A stretch of DNA of 64,000 nucleotides from MESE01 sp036675035 (GTDB lineage: Bacteria; Pseudomonadota; Gammaproteobacteria; Burkholderiales; Burkholderiaceae_D): NCBI GenBank assembly GCA_036675035.1, contig JAKFFO010000119.1:1-64000 (forward strand). The letters run 5' to 3'. Position 1 is the first letter of the stretch. Every line of letters begins with the position of its first letter. Shown in pieces: positions 51,034-60,182 of this stretch. The notes below the pieces were generated by a model. It was given only the letters and a program-made list of their open reading frames with translations, made no database searches and was not told where the DNA came from. The position numbers and the translations under genes are program-made.

Positions 51034-51678
51034 ATGGAATTTACCACTGCACTGTTCTATGCGTTTTCCGCGATCCTGATTTTCGCTGCGATGCGAGTCA
51101 TCACTGACCGCAACCCGGTTCATGCGGCGTTGTATCTGGTGTTGTCATTTTTCTCCGCCGCGGCAATCTGGATGTTGCTGAAGGCAGAATTCCTCGCCAT
51201 CGTACTGGTGCTCGTGTATGTCGGTGCGGTCATGGTCTTGTTCCTGTTCGTCGTGATGATGTTGGATATTAATATCGGCAAGATGCGCGAAGGCTTCTGG
51301 AGATATTTTCCATTTGCCGGCACGATCGGGGTTGTGATCGTGCTTGAAATGGTGGCCGTATTGTTTCGCAGCTTCTGGACTCAGGACATTCAGCCGCCTG
51401 CAGCAGGAGCGATGATCGGCGACACCCGCGAGTTGGGCAAGCTTATCTATACCGAATATATCTATGCGTTTGAAATTGCGGCAATGCTATTGCTGGTCGC
51501 GATGGTTGCGGCCGTCGCATTGACATTGCGCCGTCGCAAGGACACCAAATATTTCAATCCGGGGGCTGCAGTGAAGGTCAATCGGGCCGACCGCATCCGG
51601 ATCGTCAGCATGAAATCCGAATCCAGCCGTGCTACGGGCGCGACGCCGGCAGCCGCCTCGACCACAGAAAAGAATTAA
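51034..51678 (+). CDS. nuoJ: NADH-quinone oxidoreductase subunit J
   Basis: This 214-residue membrane subunit has five transmembrane helices, including the conserved YVGAVMVLFLFVVMMLDI stretch that contains the pi-bulge helix. It links the quinone module to the antiporter-like subunits. The C-terminal 50 residues form a basic, Ser/Ala/Thr-rich cytoplasmic tail. nuoK begins ten bases after the stop. Confidence 0.95.
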   Translation: MEFTTALFYAFSAILIFAAMRVITDRNPVHAALYLVLSFFSAAAIWMLLKAEFLAIVLVLVYVGAVMVLFLFVVMMLDINIGKMREGFWRYFPFAGTIGVVIVLEMVAVLFRSFWTQDIQPPAAGAMIGDTRELGKLIYTEYIYAFEIAAMLLLVAMVAAVALTLRRRKDTKYFNPGAAVKVNRADRIRIVSMKSESSRATGATPAAASTTEKN

Positions 51679-51688
51679 CGAGAGCACT

Positions 51689-51997
51689 ATGGCCTTATCA
51701 CTCGCTCACTTCCTGATCCTCGGCGCAATTCTTTTTGCGATTTCGATCGTCGGTATTTTCATGAACCGAAAGAACATCATCATTCTGTTGATGGCAATCG
51801 AACTGATGCTATTGGCGGTCAACATGAATTTTGTCGCGTTCTCCCATTATCTCGGTGATGCGGCAGGGCAGATTTTCGTTTTCTTCATCTTAACTGTGGC
51901 TGCCGCGGAATCTGCGATCGGTCTTGCCATCCTGGTGGTGTTGTTCCGTAATCTGGACACCATCAATGTGGAAGATCTCGACAGTCTCAAAGGTTAA
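51689..51997 (+). CDS. nuoK: NADH-quinone oxidoreductase subunit K
   Basis: This 102-residue subunit has three transmembrane helices; the conserved Glu residues are in LLMAIELMLLAVNMNF and VAAAESAIGLAILV. ATG at 51689 gives the usual N-terminus ALSLAHFLILGA and has GAG-type sequence upstream; a longer in-frame start inside nuoJ is rejected. It is MrpC-like and part of the proton path. Confidence 0.96.
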   Translation: MALSLAHFLILGAILFAISIVGIFMNRKNIIILLMAIELMLLAVNMNFVAFSHYLGDAAGQIFVFFILTVAAAESAIGLAILVVLFRNLDTINVEDLDSLKG

Positions 51998-52023
51998 TCA
52001 CAAAAACAACGATAAGGTTGAAT

Positions 52024-54066
52024 ATGGCGGGGCAACTTAACCCTAACCTCTTGCTGGTCGTACCAATGGCGCCGCTTGTCGGCGCATTGATTGCAGGCCT
52101 GTTCGGTACCAAATTTTTCGGCAATAAGATCGGGCGCACCGCCTCCCATACGGTCACCATCCTGGGCGTACTGATCGCATTCATCGTCTCGGTCCAAACT
52201 CTGATGGCGGTGATGGACGGCGCCTCGTTCAACGGCACCATCTATAACTGGATGACCGTCGCGGGACTCAAGCTGGAAATCGGATTCTTGATCGACAGCC
52301 TGACCGCAATGATGATGTGCGTCGTGACGTCGGTGTCGCTGATGGTGCACATTTATACGGTCGGGTACATGAAGGACGACGAGGGCTATAACCGTTTCTT
52401 TGCTTATATCTCACTGTTCACGTTCTCGATGCTGATGCTCGTAATGAGCAACAACTTCCTGCAGCTGTTCTTCGGTTGGGAGGCGGTCGGCTTGGTGTCC
52501 TACCTGCTGATCGGCTTTTGGTACACCAGGCCGACTGCGATTTACGCCAACATGAAAGCGTTTTTAGTCAATCGCGTTGGCGATTTTGGATTCATTCTCG
52601 GTATCGGATTGCTGCTCGCGTATGCCGGCTCCTTGAATTACGCACAGGTCTTCGCCAAAAGCGAGGCGCTCGCGCAATTGACCTTGCCGGGAACCGACTG
52701 GATGCTGCTGACGGTTGCGTGCATTTGTCTGTTCATCGGTGCGATGGGCAAGTCAGCGCAATTTCCCTTGCATGTCTGGCTGCCGGACTCGATGGAAGGC
52801 CCGACTCCGATTTCAGCGCTGATTCACGCGGCCACGATGGTAACCGCCGGTATCTTCATGGTGGCCCGGATGTCGCCGTTATTTGAATTGTCGGATACCG
52901 CTCTGTCCTTCGTGATGATCATCGGCGCAATTACCGCGCTGTTCATGGGTTTTCTCGGCATTATCCAGAACGACATCAAGCGGGTGGTGGCATATTCGAC
53001 GCTGTCACAACTCGGATACATGACGGTCGCGCTGGGTGCGTCGGCCTATTCGGTCGCGGTATTCCATTTGATGACGCACGCGTTCTTCAAGGCGCTTCTG
53101 TTCCTCGGTGCCGGTGCAGTCATCATCGGCATGCACCACGACCAGGACATTCGCAACATGGGCGGATTGCGCAAGTACATGCCGATCACCTGGATTACTT
53201 CATTGCTGGGATCGCTAGCGCTGATCGGAACACCTTTCTTCGCCGGCTTTTATTCGAAAGAGAGCATCATCGAAGCGGCCCATCATGCCAATATCCCCGG
53301 TGCCGGATTTGCTTATTTTGCTGTAATGGCAGGCGTGTTCGTGACGGCGTTTTATTCATTCCGCATGTATTTCCTGGTGTTTCATGGCGAAGAGCGTTTC
53401 GGAAAGCCGCATCACGGCCATCAGGATCATGCGCATGACGAGCACTCGGATGAACCTCATCATGGACTGGCACCCGGCGAAAAGCCGCATGAAGCGCCCT
53501 GGGTCGTTACGCTGCCGCTGATCCTGCTGGCAATTCCTTCCGTCATCATCGGGTATCTCGCAATCGGGCCGATTTTTCACGGCGACTTCTTTGACGGCGC
53601 GATTTTTGTCAGTGATGCGCATCCCGCAATGGAGGAACTCGTCAATGCCTTCCACGGTGCATCGGCGATGGGCCTGCATGGGTTTGTGACCTTGCCGTTC
53701 GCATTAATGCTGGCCGGCGTCGTATCGGCGTATTACTGCTATCTGGTCAATCCAAAAGTGCCTGCGTGGTTCCATGCCAGGTTCCGCGCGCTGTACACGC
53801 TTCTGGACAACAAGTACTACATGGACAAGATCAATGAAGTGGTCTTTTCCGGTGGTGCGCGCTTGCTTGGTCGCGGATTGTGGAATGTCGGCGACAAGGC
53901 TTTGATTGATGGTTTGGTCGTGAATGGAAGCGCCAGGTTTGTCGGGTGGTTTGCTGTCATTACCAGGACGTTCCAGTCCGGCTACATCTATCACTATGCC
54001 TTCACGATGATTTTTGCCATTGCGCTGTACCTTGGCTATTTGTTGCTGCTCCCTTACATGAAATAG
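52024..54066 (+). CDS. nuoL: NADH-quinone oxidoreductase subunit L
   Basis: This 680-residue antiporter-like subunit, at the far end of the membrane arm, has the long lateral helix at its C-terminus. The conserved core includes FFGWEAVGLVSYLLIGFW, GKSAQFPLHVWLPDSMEGPT and STLSQLGYMTVALG. A His/Asp-rich loop (HHGHQDHAHDEHSDEPHHG, about residues 462-480) could bind metal but is common in this subunit. The ATG at 52024 follows AAGG at 52014-52017. nuoM follows after 24 bases. Confidence 0.97.
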   Translation: MAGQLNPNLLLVVPMAPLVGALIAGLFGTKFFGNKIGRTASHTVTILGVLIAFIVSVQTLMAVMDGASFNGTIYNWMTVAGLKLEIGFLIDSLTAMMMCVVTSVSLMVHIYTVGYMKDDEGYNRFFAYISLFTFSMLMLVMSNNFLQLFFGWEAVGLVSYLLIGFWYTRPTAIYANMKAFLVNRVGDFGFILGIGLLLAYAGSLNYAQVFAKSEALAQLTLPGTDWMLLTVACICLFIGAMGKSAQFPLHVWLPDSMEGPTPISALIHAATMVTAGIFMVARMSPLFELSDTALSFVMIIGAITALFMGFLGIIQNDIKRVVAYSTLSQLGYMTVALGASAYSVAVFHLMTHAFFKALLFLGAGAVIIGMHHDQDIRNMGGLRKYMPITWITSLLGSLALIGTPFFAGFYSKESIIEAAHHANIPGAGFAYFAVMAGVFVTAFYSFRMYFLVFHGEERFGKPHHGHQDHAHDEHSDEPHHGLAPGEKPHEAPWVVTLPLILLAIPSVIIGYLAIGPIFHGDFFDGAIFVSDAHPAMEELVNAFHGASAMGLHGFVTLPFALMLAGVVSAYYCYLVNPKVPAWFHARFRALYTLLDNKYYMDKINEVVFSGGARLLGRGLWNVGDKALIDGLVVNGSARFVGWFAVITRTFQSGYIYHYAFTMIFAIALYLGYLLLLPYMK

Positions 54067-54090
54067 CGGCGGGTTTCTAAAAGAAAAAAC

Positions 54091-55578
54091 ATGATGCAGT
54101 CAACTTTTCCTCTACTAAGCCTGGCAATCTGGCTTCCGATTCTGTTTGGCGTGCTGGTGCTGGCCGTTGGCCGCGACAGTAATCCCGGTCTGGTTCGCGG
54201 CATATCTCTGGTTGGCGCTATCGTCAGCCTGCTGGCTACCGTGCCGCTGATTCAGCAGTTCGACAATGCCGCGCACGGCATGCAGTTCGTTGAAAAATTC
54301 GCCTGGATTGAGCAATTCGATATTTTTTACTCGCTGGGTATCGATGGGATCTCGCTCTGGTTCATTCCGCTGACGGCATTTATCACCGTGATCGTGGTGA
54401 TCTCGGCGTGGGAAGTGATTCAGACCAAGGTAGCCCAGTATATGGGTGCATTCCTGATCCTGTCGGGTTTGATGATCGGCGTATTCTGCTCGCTCGACGG
54501 CGTGCTGTTCTATGTCTTCTTCGAGGCGACACTGATTCCGATGTTCATTATCATCGGCGTCTGGGGCGGTGCAAATCGCGTTTATGCGGCAGTGAAATTC
54601 TTCCTCTATACCTTCATGGGGTCGCTGCTGATGCTGATTGCGATTCTCTATCTGTATTTGAAATCCGGCAGCTTCGACATTCTGGTCTGGCACACGCTGC
54701 CGATCCCGCTTTCGGCGCAGATACTGGTGTTCCTGTCATTCCTTATGGCTTTTGCCGTGAAGGTGCCGATGTGGCCGGTGCATACATGGTTGCCGGATGC
54801 GCACGTCGAAGCACCGACCGGCGGCTCGGTGGTGCTGGCCGCGATCATGCTGAAACTGGGCGGATACGGCTTCCTGCGCTTTTCGCTGCCGATTACGCCT
54901 GACGCCAGCCACTATCTGTCCGGTTTTATCATTACCTTGTCGCTGATCGCAGTGATCTATATCGGCCTGGTCGCAATGGTTCAGGCCGACATGAAAAAAC
55001 TGGTTGCGTACTCATCGATCGCACACATGGGCTTCGTGACGCTTGGATTTTTCCTGTTCAACGACATGGCGGTGCAGGGCGGCGTGGTCCAGATGATTTC
55101 GCATGGTTTCGTATCGGGTGCAATGTTCCTGTGCATAGGTGTGCTGTACGACCGCATGCATTCACGCCAGATTGCCGACTACGGCGGTGTGGTCAACACG
55201 ATGCCCAAATTCGCCGCATTTTTCGTGTTGTTTTCGCTGGCCAATTCAGGCCTGCCGGCCACATCCGGGTTTGTCGGTGAATTCATGGTGATTCTCGGCG
55301 CGGTGCAGTTTGATTTCTGGATCGGTCTGCTGGCGGCGACCGCGTTGATTCTTGGCGCAGCCTATTCGCTGTGGCTGGTGAAGCGCGTGATTTTTGGTGC
55401 GGTCGGCAATCAACAGGTTGCTCAAATGCCGGATCTGAACAAACGCGAATTCTTCATGCTTGGATTGCTGGCACTTGCGGTAATCGGCATGGGCGTATAT
55501 CCGGCGCCGTTTACCGACGCGATGCAGGTTTCGGTGACAGATCTGCTGGCACATGTCGCGATCTCAAAAGCCCAATGA
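54091..55578 (+). CDS. nuoM: NADH-quinone oxidoreductase subunit M
   Basis: This 495-residue antiporter-like proton-pumping subunit has about 14 transmembrane helices. FFEATLIPMFIIIGVWGG carries the key Glu, and KVPMWPVHTWLPDAHVEAPT and SSIAHMGFVTLGFF are the family core. A second ATG follows directly and could be the start. nuoN follows after 52 bases. Confidence 0.97.
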   Translation: MMQSTFPLLSLAIWLPILFGVLVLAVGRDSNPGLVRGISLVGAIVSLLATVPLIQQFDNAAHGMQFVEKFAWIEQFDIFYSLGIDGISLWFIPLTAFITVIVVISAWEVIQTKVAQYMGAFLILSGLMIGVFCSLDGVLFYVFFEATLIPMFIIIGVWGGANRVYAAVKFFLYTFMGSLLMLIAILYLYLKSGSFDILVWHTLPIPLSAQILVFLSFLMAFAVKVPMWPVHTWLPDAHVEAPTGGSVVLAAIMLKLGGYGFLRFSLPITPDASHYLSGFIITLSLIAVIYIGLVAMVQADMKKLVAYSSIAHMGFVTLGFFLFNDMAVQGGVVQMISHGFVSGAMFLCIGVLYDRMHSRQIADYGGVVNTMPKFAAFFVLFSLANSGLPATSGFVGEFMVILGAVQFDFWIGLLAATALILGAAYSLWLVKRVIFGAVGNQQVAQMPDLNKREFFMLGLLALAVIGMGVYPAPFTDAMQVSVTDLLAHVAISKAQ

Positions 55579-55630
55579 TGAAAACAATCGTAGTTGCACC
55601 ACGTGCGAACGCAAATAAAGCGGCGATGAA

Positions 55631-57118
55631 ATGAATAATCTGAATCTGATTCCAGCGTACCCTGAAATATTTCTGGCAATTGCGGCCCTGGCAATACTGT
55701 TGGTCGACATGTTCCTGTCGGATGCGAAGCGCAATGTCACCTATCTGTTGTCGATCGCCGCACTGGTTGTTTGCGCGGTGCTTACCATCGTTGATTTCAA
55801 CACCGGTACCACGAATTACACGTTCTACAACATGTTCGTCTCGGACCCGATGTCGAACATCCTGAAGCTGTTTGCATATATCGCAGTCGGATTGACATTG
55901 ATCTATTCGCGCCAGTACGTGACTGCACGAGGCATGCTCGGGGGCCATCTCGGCGGTGAATTCTACGTGCTGGCACTGTTCACGCTGCTCGGTCAGATGA
56001 TCATGATTTCCGGGAATAATTTCCTGATCATCTACCTTGGCCTCGAATTGATGTCGCTGTCACTGTATGCGCTGGTTGCTTTGCGGCGCGACAATACGAT
56101 GTCGACCGAAGCGGCAATGAAGTATTTTATTTTGGGTGCGCTGGCTTCCGGCTTCCTGCTTTACGGCATATCGATGCTGTATGGAGCAACCGGATCGCTA
56201 GATCTTAGCGAAGTGGCCAAGGCAACGGCATCCGGAACGGTTAATAAAACGGTGCTGGTGTTCGGACTGGTATTCCTTGTGTCGGGGCTTGCATTCAAAC
56301 TCGGCGCTGTTCCGTTTCATATGTGGGTTCCAGACGTCTACCAAGGGGCACCTACTGCAGTCACTTTGCTGCTGGGTGGTGCGCCGAAGCTGGCCGCTTT
56401 CGCGATTTGCATTCGCCTGCTCATAGAAGGGTTGGGATCGCTCGCGGTCGACTGGCAGCAAATGCTGATCGTACTCGCGGTGCTGTCGATGGCGATCGGC
56501 AATATCACCGCGATTGCACAGACCAATCTGAAGCGGATGCTTGCGTATTCGACCATCTCGCAGATGGGTTTCATGCTGCTTGGCTTGCTGTCGGGCGTTT
56601 TCGCCGGCAGCAATCCGGACTCCGCCGCCAATGCATACAGTGCCGCGATGTTTTATTCAATCACCTATGTTTTGACCACGCTGGGAACCTTCGGCATCAT
56701 TCTGCTGCTTGCAAGATCGGGTTTCGAAGCTGAAAACCTGGACGATTTCAAAGGCTTGAATCAGCGCAGCCCATGGTTCGCTGCAGTCATGATGATATTG
56801 CTGCTTTCCTTGGCCGGTGTACCGCCGATGATGGGCTTTTACGCAAAACTGTCGGTTCTTCAGGCGGTAGTCAACGCCGGACAGATATGGCTTGCGGTGG
56901 TGGCAGTGATGTTCTCGCTGATCGGTGCGTTTTACTACTTGCGCGTCATTAAGCTGATGTACTTCGACGATGCAGTCGACACATCGGAAATTGTGGCCGG
57001 CAACGACATGCGCGCAGCACTCAGCGTAAATGGCGTAGCCATTGTCGTACTGGGTCTGATACCCGGCCCGTTGATGACCGCATGCGCTGCGGCTATTGCC
57101 AAGACGCTTGCGTCCTGA
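55631..57118 (+). CDS. nuoN: NADH-quinone oxidoreductase subunit N
   Basis: This 495-residue third antiporter-like subunit is the last of the complete nuo set. LGLELMSLSLYALVALRRDN carries the key Glu, and KLGAVPFHMWVPDVYQGAPT and STISQMGFMLLGLLSG are typical. A small membrane protein gene starts 15 bases after its stop and is probably cotranscribed. Confidence 0.97.
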   Translation: MNNLNLIPAYPEIFLAIAALAILLVDMFLSDAKRNVTYLLSIAALVVCAVLTIVDFNTGTTNYTFYNMFVSDPMSNILKLFAYIAVGLTLIYSRQYVTARGMLGGHLGGEFYVLALFTLLGQMIMISGNNFLIIYLGLELMSLSLYALVALRRDNTMSTEAAMKYFILGALASGFLLYGISMLYGATGSLDLSEVAKATASGTVNKTVLVFGLVFLVSGLAFKLGAVPFHMWVPDVYQGAPTAVTLLLGGAPKLAAFAICIRLLIEGLGSLAVDWQQMLIVLAVLSMAIGNITAIAQTNLKRMLAYSTISQMGFMLLGLLSGVFAGSNPDSAANAYSAAMFYSITYVLTTLGTFGIILLLARSGFEAENLDDFKGLNQRSPWFAAVMMILLLSLAGVPPMMGFYAKLSVLQAVVNAGQIWLAVVAVMFSLIGAFYYLRVIKLMYFDDAVDTSEIVAGNDMRAALSVNGVAIVVLGLIPGPLMTACAAAIAKTLAS

Positions 57119-57133
57119 TCCGGGCGCGTACCG

Positions 57134-57439
57134 GTGGACGTTTCTCTTTCAAGCTGGTTTGTAATTCTGTTGGCCGTACTTGGAGCCAATCTGCCGTTTC
57201 TAAACGAACGTCTGTTCGCGATCTTTCCGATCGGCGCAAAGCCAAAATCGTTCTGGCTGCGCCTGTTGGAGCTCTTAGTGCTGTATTTGGCCGTCGGCGT
57301 AATTGCGTACCTGCTCGAATCCCGGATTGGCAACGCGTTTTCCCAGAACTGGGAGTTTTACGCCGTTACCGGATGCCTGTTCATCGTACTGGCTTTTCCA
57401 GGATTCGTATTTCGCTATTTGCGAAAGCGGCGCGGCTGA
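57134..57439 (+). CDS. DUF2818 small membrane protein
   Basis: This 101-residue protein has three hydrophobic helices (WFVILLAVLGANLPFL, LELLVLYLAVGVIAYLL, FYAVTGCLFIVLAFPGFVF) and a basic tail ending RKRRG. It matches the DUF2818 family, which in beta-proteobacteria regularly follows nuoN and has no known function. The constant linkage hints at a role with complex I, but that is inference. The start is GTG at 57134. Confidence 0.82.
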   Translation: MDVSLSSWFVILLAVLGANLPFLNERLFAIFPIGAKPKSFWLRLLELLVLYLAVGVIAYLLESRIGNAFSQNWEFYAVTGCLFIVLAFPGFVFRYLRKRRG

Positions 57440-57504
57440 TTCCCATCAATCACGGTGGCCTCGGTTGCCGCTATGGTCAATTTTCACGAAGCTGGAGCAG
57501 GTGA

Positions 57505-58062
57505 ATGGACATCGATTTGACAGAGACCAAGCTTGACGGTGCGTTAGCATACGACGGCGATTTTTTGAAAGTTCAGCGCGATTCGATACGTCTGCCGGAT
57601 GGTAAAACAAGCATCCGCGAATATATAAAACATCCAGGCGCCGTAGTCGTGCTTCCGCTATTCGACGATGACACCGTGCTGTTGGAGCGCCAGTTTCGTT
57701 ATCCGCTAGACCGCACGTTCATCGAATTCCCCGCTGGAAAGATCGATTCCGACGAAGATCCTCTCGATTGCGCGAAGCGCGAGCTGCAGGAAGAGACCGG
57801 GTATTGCGCGCGCGAATGGCAGTTCGTATGCACGATTCACAATGCGATTGCCTATTCGGACGAGCATCTTGAGATTTATCTGGCGCGTGGATTGACGGCC
57901 GGTGAATGCAAGCTCGATGACGGCGAGTTTCTCGAAACATTCCGCGCGCCCGTCAGCGACGTGCTTGGCTGGATTCGACAAGGAAAAATCACCGACGTTA
58001 AAACTATCATCGGCGGTTTCTGGCTTGAGAAAATCGTATCCGGCCTTTGGCATTGTCGATAA
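57505..58062 (+). CDS. Nudix hydrolase, ADP-ribose pyrophosphatase type
   Basis: This 185-residue protein has a complete Nudix box, GKIDSDEDPLDCAKRELQEE followed by TGY, that binds Mg and cleaves the pyrophosphate. The upstream IKHPGAVVVLPLFDDDTVLLERQFRYP is typical of the ADP-ribose branch. It probably recycles ADP-ribose made from NAD turnover. It lies downstream of the nuo cluster and may be cotranscribed. GGAGCAGGTG precedes the ATG. Confidence 0.87.
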   Translation: MDIDLTETKLDGALAYDGDFLKVQRDSIRLPDGKTSIREYIKHPGAVVVLPLFDDDTVLLERQFRYPLDRTFIEFPAGKIDSDEDPLDCAKRELQEETGYCAREWQFVCTIHNAIAYSDEHLEIYLARGLTAGECKLDDGEFLETFRAPVSDVLGWIRQGKITDVKTIIGGFWLEKIVSGLWHCR

Positions 58063-58337
58063 GAGACTCTATTGCCGGTTCGAGCGTCAATCTGCCTGTG
58101 TAGGGCGGGCCCCGATCAAATCGACCCGATGCATATGGTGCTCAGCCGTTCCTGGTAAGGCACCAGTCAATTTCATCATCAGGTGCGTAAACCACTCATT
58201 GCGGCGCCGAGGGAGGCCATGCCGGACGCTTGTTCTGCCGTAATGCTAACCGCTAGCAGCAGCGTCCATTTACGCATTTCCGAACCGCTGCGAAAGCCGT
58301 CCTGCATCCACTTACCGGACGGCTCGTGGTCTATCAC
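58063..58337 (-). other. 275-base region with two overlapping mini-ORFs, possible gene remnant
   Basis: On the minus strand, 60 bases after the ETF-QO gene, a 32-codon ORF (58277-58179) starts like a signal peptide (MRKWTLLLAVS). It overlaps, as TGATG, a 30-codon ORF (58179-58087). A third reading of the same strand is open across both parts, which suggests a frameshifted remnant. I recognise no family and no terminator. Confidence 0.3.
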
Positions 58338-60017
58338 CTACATATTCGGATAATTGGGACCACCACCGCCTTCCGGCGTTACCCAGACAATGTTCTGGGT
58401 TGGATCCTTGATGTCGCAGGTCTTGCAATGCACGCAGTTTTGCGCGTTGATTTGCAATCGCTCCGCGCCGGCATCGGTTTTCACAAACTCGTAAACACCG
58501 GCCGGGCAGTAACGCGATTCCGGGCCGGCATAGGTCGCAAGGTTGATATCAACCGGTACCGTCGCATCTTTCAGCGTCAGATGCACCGGCTGGTCTTCCG
58601 CATGATTGGTGTTGGAGATGAATACCGACGACAGTCGATCGAAAGTCAGCTTGCCGTCCGGTTTGGGATAAATGATCGGCTTGAATTGCGACGCCGGCTT
58701 CAGGCATTCATGGTCCGCCTTGGTGTGGTGCAGAGTCCACGGTGCTTTTCCGCGTAGCACCACCTGATCGAGCCAGACCAGCGGCGATCCGTAGGTTCCT
58801 TTTTTCAGCAATGGCTTGACGTTGCGCGCCGTGTGCAGTTCTTCGTGCAGCCAGGATTTTTCAAACGCTTGCGGAAAGCTTGTCAGTTCGTCGTGCTGCC
58901 GTCCGGCGCCAAGCGCGTCGAACGCAGCCTCTGCCGCCAGCATGCCGGTTTTCATCGCGGTATGACTGCCCTTGATACGTGGCATGTTCAAAAAGCCGGC
59001 ATCGCAACCAATCAGAGCGCCGCCCGGGAAGGTGAGCTTGGGTAACGATTGCAGGCCGCCAGCCGTGATGGCGCGTGCGCCGTACGAGATCCGTTTGGCG
59101 CCTTCAAAGAAGGTGCGAATGGCCGGATGCGTTTTGAAGCGCTGAAATTCTTCGTAGGGAGACAGGTACGGATTTTCATAAGCGAGTCCGACCACGTAGC
59201 CGACTGCAACCTGATTGTTTTCCAGATGATAGAGAAACGAGCCGCTGTATTGATCCATCAGTGGCCAACCAGTGGTGTGGATTACCAGCCCGGGCTTGTG
59301 CAGCTTGGGATCGATTTCCCAAAGCTCCTTGATGCCGATACCGTAGGACTGTGGATCCTTGCCCTTGTTGAGGTCGAATCTGGCCATCAGTTGCTTGCCG
59401 AGATGGCCGCGCGAGCCTTCTGCAAACAGCGTGTATTTCGCATGCAATTCCATGCCGAGCTGGAATGCATCCGTTGGCTGACCATGCCGATCAACGCCCA
59501 TATTGCCGGTCGCCACACCCTTGACCGATCCATCCTCATTGGTCAGTATTTCTGCCGCAGGGAATCCGGGGAATACTTCGACGCCGAGCGCTTCGGCCTG
59601 CTGGCCGAGCCAACGTACCACGTTGGCAAGCGAGATTACATAATTGCCGTCGTTGTGGAACACTGCGGGAAGTAGCCAGTTGGGGGTTTTGAATGCCCTG
59701 GTTTCGGTCAGGACCAGGATGCGGTCTTCGGTTACCGGAGTATTCAGTGGCGCACCCAGGTCTTTCCAGTTCGGGAACAGCTCATTCATCGAAATTGGGT
59801 CCATCACTGCGCCGGAAAGAATATGCGCGCCGACCTCGCCGCCTTTTTCCAGGACACAAACGGAAACTTCACTGCCTTTTTCCGCCGCCAGCTGTTTGAG
59901 TCGAATTGCGGCGGACAAGCCTGCCGGACCGCCGCCGACAATAACAACGTCGTATTCCATCGCTTCGCGCGGGCCGAATTGTTCAAGGAGACTTGCTTGG
60001 GTTTGGCTTTGCGTCAT
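58338..60017 (-). CDS. electron-transfer flavoprotein-ubiquinone oxidoreductase
   Basis: This 559-residue membrane-associated flavoprotein passes electrons from ETF (fatty-acid and amino-acid oxidation) to ubiquinone. The N-terminal FAD motif is YDVVIVGGGPAGLSAAIRL. The C-terminal [4Fe-4S] region has Cys in RYCPAGVYEF and NAQNCVHCKTCDIKDPTQN. The frame is open a further 297 codons upstream, but that part is antisense to the SDR gene and is rejected; the ATG at 60017 gives the family N-terminus. It is divergent from the SDR gene. Confidence 0.93.
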   Translation of the reverse strand: MTQSQTQASLLEQFGPREAMEYDVVIVGGGPAGLSAAIRLKQLAAEKGSEVSVCVLEKGGEVGAHILSGAVMDPISMNELFPNWKDLGAPLNTPVTEDRILVLTETRAFKTPNWLLPAVFHNDGNYVISLANVVRWLGQQAEALGVEVFPGFPAAEILTNEDGSVKGVATGNMGVDRHGQPTDAFQLGMELHAKYTLFAEGSRGHLGKQLMARFDLNKGKDPQSYGIGIKELWEIDPKLHKPGLVIHTTGWPLMDQYSGSFLYHLENNQVAVGYVVGLAYENPYLSPYEEFQRFKTHPAIRTFFEGAKRISYGARAITAGGLQSLPKLTFPGGALIGCDAGFLNMPRIKGSHTAMKTGMLAAEAAFDALGAGRQHDELTSFPQAFEKSWLHEELHTARNVKPLLKKGTYGSPLVWLDQVVLRGKAPWTLHHTKADHECLKPASQFKPIIYPKPDGKLTFDRLSSVFISNTNHAEDQPVHLTLKDATVPVDINLATYAGPESRYCPAGVYEFVKTDAGAERLQINAQNCVHCKTCDIKDPTQNIVWVTPEGGGGPNYPNM

Positions 60018-60091
60018 GGTTTTGGCACCGTAAATGTTATTATCGAACGAGTGTGCTAATTGTCCGGGATTTTGCGGCAGAATGCTAGTGC

Positions 60092-60123
60092 AGGGCCTTG
60101 CAATATCGGCCCTTTCGTATAAT
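60092..60123 (+). promoter_or_regulatory. SDR promoter with overlapping inverted repeat
   Basis: A perfect TATAAT (60118-60123) lies five bases after the right arm of a palindrome, AGGGCC (60092-60097) and GGCCCT (60108-60113). TTGCAA lies between the arms, only 14 bases from the -10 box, so there is no good -35 match. The palindrome covers the -35 area and could be an operator. Confidence 0.45.
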
Positions 60124-60182
60124 CGCGGCGGTATATGGGGCGGCCCGGTCGCTCGGCGCAAGAACAGAACAGGAGAAATTTC

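Noticed and set aside
53414..53480. His/Asp-rich loop in NuoL as a possible metal sensor
   Set aside because: A His-rich loop at this place is a frequent feature of beta-proteobacterial NuoL, so I do not treat it as unusual.
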